A stretch of 64,000 nt of DNA, from positions 4,825,501 to 4,889,500 of the forward strand of contig NZ_CP091851.1 in NCBI RefSeq assembly GCF_022059845.1, written 5' to 3'. This document shows, piece by piece, positions 60,915 through 64,000 of the stretch. The notes below the pieces were generated by a model. It was not told the DNA's origin. It saw only the letters and a program-made list of their open reading frames with translations, and searched no databases. The position numbers and the translations under genes were made by a program. The stretch is from Terrirubrum flagellatum. GTDB taxonomy: Bacteria > Pseudomonadota > Alphaproteobacteria > Rhizobiales > Beijerinckiaceae. Each line of letters begins with the position of its first letter. The first letter of the stretch is position 1.

Positions 60915-62951
60915 ATGACCACCGACAATCCGCTTCTCCAGCGTTGGACCACGTCGTTCGAGGCGCCGCCTTTCGAATCCATCAATACGGAGCATTTTGC
61001 GCCCGCTTTCGACGCCGCGCTGCGCGAGCATGATTCCGAAATCGACGCGATCGCGCGCAACGCCGAGCCTTCGACCTTCTCCAACACCATGGATGCGCTG
61101 GAGCGCAGCGGCCATGCGCTCGACAAGACGGCGAGCGTCTTCTTCAACCTGACGAGCGCCCACACCAACGAGGCGATGCAGGCGATCGAGCGCGACATGG
61201 CGCCGAAGCTCGCGGCGCACTGGAGCGCCATCTCCATGCGCGCCGATCTGTTCGCGCGCGTCGATGATCTCTTCATGCGCCGCGGAGCGCTCGGGCTGAC
61301 AACGGAGCAGATGCGCGCGCTGGAGAAATCCCATCGCGGCTTCGTGCGCTCCGGCGCCAGGCTCGACGAGGCGGGGAAGAAGCGCATGGCCGAGATCGTG
61401 CAGAAACTCGCCGAGCTCGGCACGCGCTTCTCGCAGAATGTGTTGAAAGACGAGAGCTCCTGGACGCTGTCGCTGAAGGCGCCCGACGATCTCGCGGGCC
61501 TTTCCGAAGCGCAGATCGCGGCTGCGGCGCAGGCGGGGAATGATCGCGGCAAGCCGGGCGAACATCTCATTACGCTCTCGCGCTCGTCGGTCGAGCCGTT
61601 CCTGCAATTCTCGACGCGGCGCGACCTGCGCGAACAGGCGTTCCGCGCCTGGACATCGCGCGGGCAGAATGGCGGCGAAACCGATAATCGCGCCATCGTG
61701 GCGGAGATGCTGGCGCTGCGCGCCGAGCGCGCGAAGCTGCTGGGATTTCCGACCTTCGCGCATTTCAAGCTCGACAACACCATGGCGAAAATTCCGGACG
61801 CGGTGCGCGATCTGCTTGAGCAGGTGTGGCGCCCCGGCGTGGCGCGCGCGCGCGCCGAGGAAAAAGACCTTGCGACGCTCGCAAGCTCCGAAGGCCAGAA
61901 CATCGCGATCGAGCCGTGGGACTGGCGCTATTATTCGGAGAAGCTGCGCAAGCAGCTTCATGATCTCGATGAATCCGAGACCAAGCCCTATCTCAAGCTC
62001 GACAATGTCATCGCGGCGGCGTTCGACACAGCGGCGAAGCTGTTCGACATCCGCTTCGAGGAGCGCTTCGATCTGCCGAAATATCATCCTGATATCAGGT
62101 TCTGGGAGGTGAAGACCTCGCATGGCCAGCCGGTCGGGCTGTTCATCGGGGATTATTTCGCGCGGCCGTCCAAGCGCAGCGGCGCCTGGATGAGCTCTTT
62201 CCGCAGTCAGGAGAAGCTCGCCGGCGAGATCAGACCGATCATCGTCAATGTGATGAATTTCGCGAAGGGCGATCCGACGCTGTTGTCGGTCGATGATGCG
62301 CGCACATTGTTCCATGAGTTCGGCCACGGGCTGCACGGTCTTCTATCCGATGTGACCTATCCCTCGCTGTCAGGCACGAGCGTGGCGCGCGATTTCGTCG
62401 AGTTGCCGTCACAGCTCTACGAGCACTGGTTTATGCGGCCGGAAATCCTGTCGCGCTTCGCCACGCATTATCAGACCGGCGAGCCGATGCCGCAGACGCT
62501 GATCAACAAGGTGATTGGCGCGAAGACCTTCAATCAGGGTTTCGCCACCGTCGAATATTGCTCGTCGGCGCTGGTCGATCTCGCTTTCCATTTGACTGAT
62601 GGCTCGCAGCCGATCGATCCGCTGGCGTTCGAAGCGGCGGAATTGAAGCGCATCGGCATGCCCTCTGCGATCGTGATGCGGCATCGCACGCCGCATTTCT
62701 CGCACATCTTCTCCGGCGACGGCTATTCCGCCGGTTACTACTCCTATCTCTGGTCCGAGGTGCTGGACGCCGATGCGTTCGACGCGTTCGAGGAGACCGG
62801 CGACGTGTTCGACGCGGAGGCGGCGGAGCGGCTGAAGCAGTTCATCTACAGCGCCGGCGACAGCCGTGATCCGGCCGAACTCTACAAGGCGTTCCGCGGC
62901 CGCATGCCCTCGATTGAACCGCTGTTGAGAAAGCGCGGACTGGCGGCGTGA
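60915..62951 (+). CDS. M3 family metallopeptidase (oligopeptidase A/Dcp-like)
   Basis: 678 residues. Zinc site HEFGH at H467-H471 (LFHEFGHGLHGLLSD), third ligand E496 in RDFVELPSQLYEHW. GDYFARPSKRSGAWMSSFRS and GYSAGYYSYLWSEVLDADAF near the C-terminus are the substrate-binding motifs of the family. It trims peptides in the cytoplasm and degrades signal peptides in relatives. No signal peptide. Followed one base later by the XRE gene. Confidence 0.94.
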   Translation: MTTDNPLLQRWTTSFEAPPFESINTEHFAPAFDAALREHDSEIDAIARNAEPSTFSNTMDALERSGHALDKTASVFFNLTSAHTNEAMQAIERDMAPKLAAHWSAISMRADLFARVDDLFMRRGALGLTTEQMRALEKSHRGFVRSGARLDEAGKKRMAEIVQKLAELGTRFSQNVLKDESSWTLSLKAPDDLAGLSEAQIAAAAQAGNDRGKPGEHLITLSRSSVEPFLQFSTRRDLREQAFRAWTSRGQNGGETDNRAIVAEMLALRAERAKLLGFPTFAHFKLDNTMAKIPDAVRDLLEQVWRPGVARARAEEKDLATLASSEGQNIAIEPWDWRYYSEKLRKQLHDLDESETKPYLKLDNVIAAAFDTAAKLFDIRFEERFDLPKYHPDIRFWEVKTSHGQPVGLFIGDYFARPSKRSGAWMSSFRSQEKLAGEIRPIIVNVMNFAKGDPTLLSVDDARTLFHEFGHGLHGLLSDVTYPSLSGTSVARDFVELPSQLYEHWFMRPEILSRFATHYQTGEPMPQTLINKVIGAKTFNQGFATVEYCSSALVDLAFHLTDGSQPIDPLAFEAAELKRIGMPSAIVMRHRTPHFSHIFSGDGYSAGYYSYLWSEVLDADAFDAFEETGDVFDAEAAERLKQFIYSAGDSRDPAELYKAFRGRMPSIEPLLRKRGLAA

Positions 62952-62952
62952 G

Positions 62953-63507
62953 ATGGGCGACGCGCTTCTTTCCTCAACCGGAGACGCAGGCCTCCGGCGG
63001 GCGCGACAATCGCGCGGCATGAAGCAGGGACATCTGGCGGAGCTGATTGGCGTCGCGCAGACGACGATTTCCCGTTGGGAAAAGGGCGAATTGCGCATCA
63101 CGGACGCGCAGCGCGATGCCATCAGGCGCGCGCTGGCGCTCGCGCCCGACGAACCGCAGGATGCCGCGCTGAAGCGACTTGTTGAATCCTCGGAAAGCAA
63201 GGTGCATCTGATCTGCGACCGGACGCATCGGCTGATCGCAGCGTCCAAGGCGCGCGCCGCGGAATGGCGCATTGCGCGGGAGACAGCGATTGGTCGCTCG
63301 CTGTTCGCCTTCGCGTCGCCGCGCATCCGCGCCGCTGAGCAATCGCTCGATGTGCTTGGCTGGCGCGAGGGCCGTGTCTCTCATCTTGTCATTGAAACTG
63401 ATGCGAATCTGGATCGCGATATTCCGATCGAGCCGGGGCTGGTGCGCTGGGAGCGCATCGAACTTGCGAATGGCGCCGCGCGACGGCTGGTGACAACGAT
63501 CGGCTAG
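62953..63507 (+). CDS. XRE family transcriptional regulator
   Basis: 184 residues from the ATG at 62953. An HTH_XRE domain at about 12-65: GLRRARQSRGMKQGHLAELI, GVAQTTISRWEKGEL. The remainder (SSESKVHLICDRTHRLIAAS, FASPRIRAAEQSLDVLGWRE) looks like a small PAS-like sensory domain with no known ligand. Almost contiguous with the M3 peptidase, so likely cotranscribed; autoregulation would be typical but no operator is evident. Confidence 0.87.
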   Translation: MGDALLSSTGDAGLRRARQSRGMKQGHLAELIGVAQTTISRWEKGELRITDAQRDAIRRALALAPDEPQDAALKRLVESSESKVHLICDRTHRLIAASKARAAEWRIARETAIGRSLFAFASPRIRAAEQSLDVLGWREGRVSHLVIETDANLDRDIPIEPGLVRWERIELANGAARRLVTTIG

Positions 63508-63519
63508 AGCGGCAGGCGT

Positions 63520-63608
63520 TCAAATTGAATCGCCGCGCCGCTCTGGCTTTTCGTTTGTCGCAACGTATTTACGGAAAACCGGTTCCCCACTTTTCCGCAC
63601 GTTGCTCC
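63520..63608. repeat. Intergenic palindromic repeat, second subfamily, copy D
   Basis: GTCGCAACGT (63557-63566) pairs with ACGTTGC at 63599-63605 and encloses GGAAAACCGGTTCCCCACTT. The upstream 37 bases match copy C (30749-30835) in pattern TCAAATTGAATCGCCGCGCC. Gap between the XRE gene and the epimerase. Confidence 0.7.
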
Positions 63609-63686
63609 AGATCAACGCATATCTTATGCGTGGCCCGGCGGCTGCGCCGCGGCTAGATCAGACGTTTCGATGCGACGAGACGGATC

Positions 63687-64000
63687 ATGAAAGCACTGGT
63701 GACGGGAAGCTCGGGCCATCTCGGCGAGGCGCTGGTCCGCACGCTGCGCCAGCGCGGCGACGAGGTTATCTCGATCGACATCCTGCCCGGCGCATTCACG
63801 ACGCATGTCGGCTCGATCGTCGATCGCGATTTTGTTGCGCAACGCATCGCGGGCGTGGAAGTGGTCTTTCACGCCGCGACGCTGCACAAGCCGCATGTGG
63901 CGACGCATAGCCGGCAGGAGTTCATCGACGTCAATGTGACGGGAACGCTCAACCTTCTGGAGGAGGTGGTTGCGGCCGGCGTGAAGTCCTTCATCTTCAC
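63687..64000 (+). CDS. NAD-dependent epimerase/dehydratase family protein (3' partial)
   Basis: 104 residues visible before the window ends. The extended SDR nucleotide motif is MKALVTGSSGHLGEALVRTL (G-x-x-G-x-x-G), then ISIDILPGAFTTHVGSIVDR, VEVVFHAATLHKPHVATHSR and FIDVNVTGTLNLLEE. The family rearranges or reduces nucleotide sugars and related substrates; the active-site YxxxK lies beyond the window, so the reaction cannot be told. Confidence 0.88.
   Translation, partial: MKALVTGSSGHLGEALVRTLRQRGDEVISIDILPGAFTTHVGSIVDRDFVAQRIAGVEVVFHAATLHKPHVATHSRQEFIDVNVTGTLNLLEEVVAAGVKSFIF

Noticed and set aside
60663-62336. 557-codon minus-strand open frame across the M3 peptidase
   Set aside because: Antisense to a complete HEXXH metallopeptidase; no motif and Arg-rich content.

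Overview
The window reads as a chromosomal segment of a GC-rich alphaproteobacterium, most likely of the Hyphomicrobiales (Rhizobiales). Evidence seen in the sequence: a hemC / hemD / Mic60 (mitofilin) / hemY cluster divergent from tsaD-gpsA, a cpdR-hpt-MJ0042-ftsEX-ydcF-plsC block, an IalB-family protein next to rlmN, a DUF3606 relic, a mesaconyl-CoA hydratase-like gene (ethylmalonyl-CoA pathway) and intergenic palindromes with the AAAACCGGTTCCCACTTTT core that is widespread in this order. The genus cannot be named from the sequence alone. Most genes are housekeeping, densely packed and often joined by 1-4 base stop/start overlaps (ATGA, GTGA, TGATG).

Layout. 1-7.6 kb: a 5'-truncated DUF1223 gene, a TPM-domain membrane protein, gamma-glutamyltransferase, a LysE exporter, then an orphan ExoY/edema-factor-type nucleotidyl cyclase (4272-5345), followed on the minus strand by ialB-rlmN and a small membrane protein. 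7.7-14.2 kb: nagBA with a LacI-type palindrome upstream, a methyltransferase, an AT-richer island with one DUF91/PD-(D/E)XK nuclease carrying an EVE-like C-terminus, acetyl-CoA synthetase and a DUF1761 protein. 14.2-21.3 kb: a 286-bp hairpin-rich MITE-like element, a DUF2235 hydrolase, an ABM protein, and a long minus-strand run tsaD-Nudix-gpsA-hypothetical-EVE plus an M50 protease fused to a VOC domain. 21.4-26.2 kb: hemC, a hemD-Mic60 fusion, hemY and tRNA-Thr(CGU).

26.2-27.2 kb is gene-poor, holding a composite palindromic repeat and a frameshifted DUF3606 gene, followed by a lone motAB pair. 29-36.4 kb: secreted cupin, enoyl-CoA hydratase, GNAT, glycerol kinase, O-antigen-ligase-like membrane protein and two oligopeptide ABC ATPases without permeases. 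36.5-40.7 kb: three tandem M20 amidohydrolases ending in a ChaC-type gamma-glutamylcyclotransferase. 40.7-46.7 kb: VOC protein, unknown, plsC, ydcF, ftsX, ftsE, MJ0042 protein, hpt and cpdR. 46.7-54.3 kb: tspO, a Cys/Met PLP enzyme, yggT, DUF167, TraB/GumN, mesaconyl-CoA hydratase-like, NIPSNAP, DUF4336, an FAH-family hydratase and an anchored unknown. 54.5-64 kb: sdhCDA separated from sdhB by I78, FkbM and CreD genes, then an M3 oligopeptidase, an XRE regulator and a truncated NAD-dependent epimerase.

The most unusual items are the class II (toxin-type) nucleotidyl cyclase with an altered active-site asparagine, the HemD-Mic60 fusion joining heme synthesis to membrane shaping, the M50-VOC fusion with an internal ribosome binding site, the DUF91-EVE-like nuclease island and the structured MITE-like element. 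All functional calls rest on reading the translations; no database search was run.
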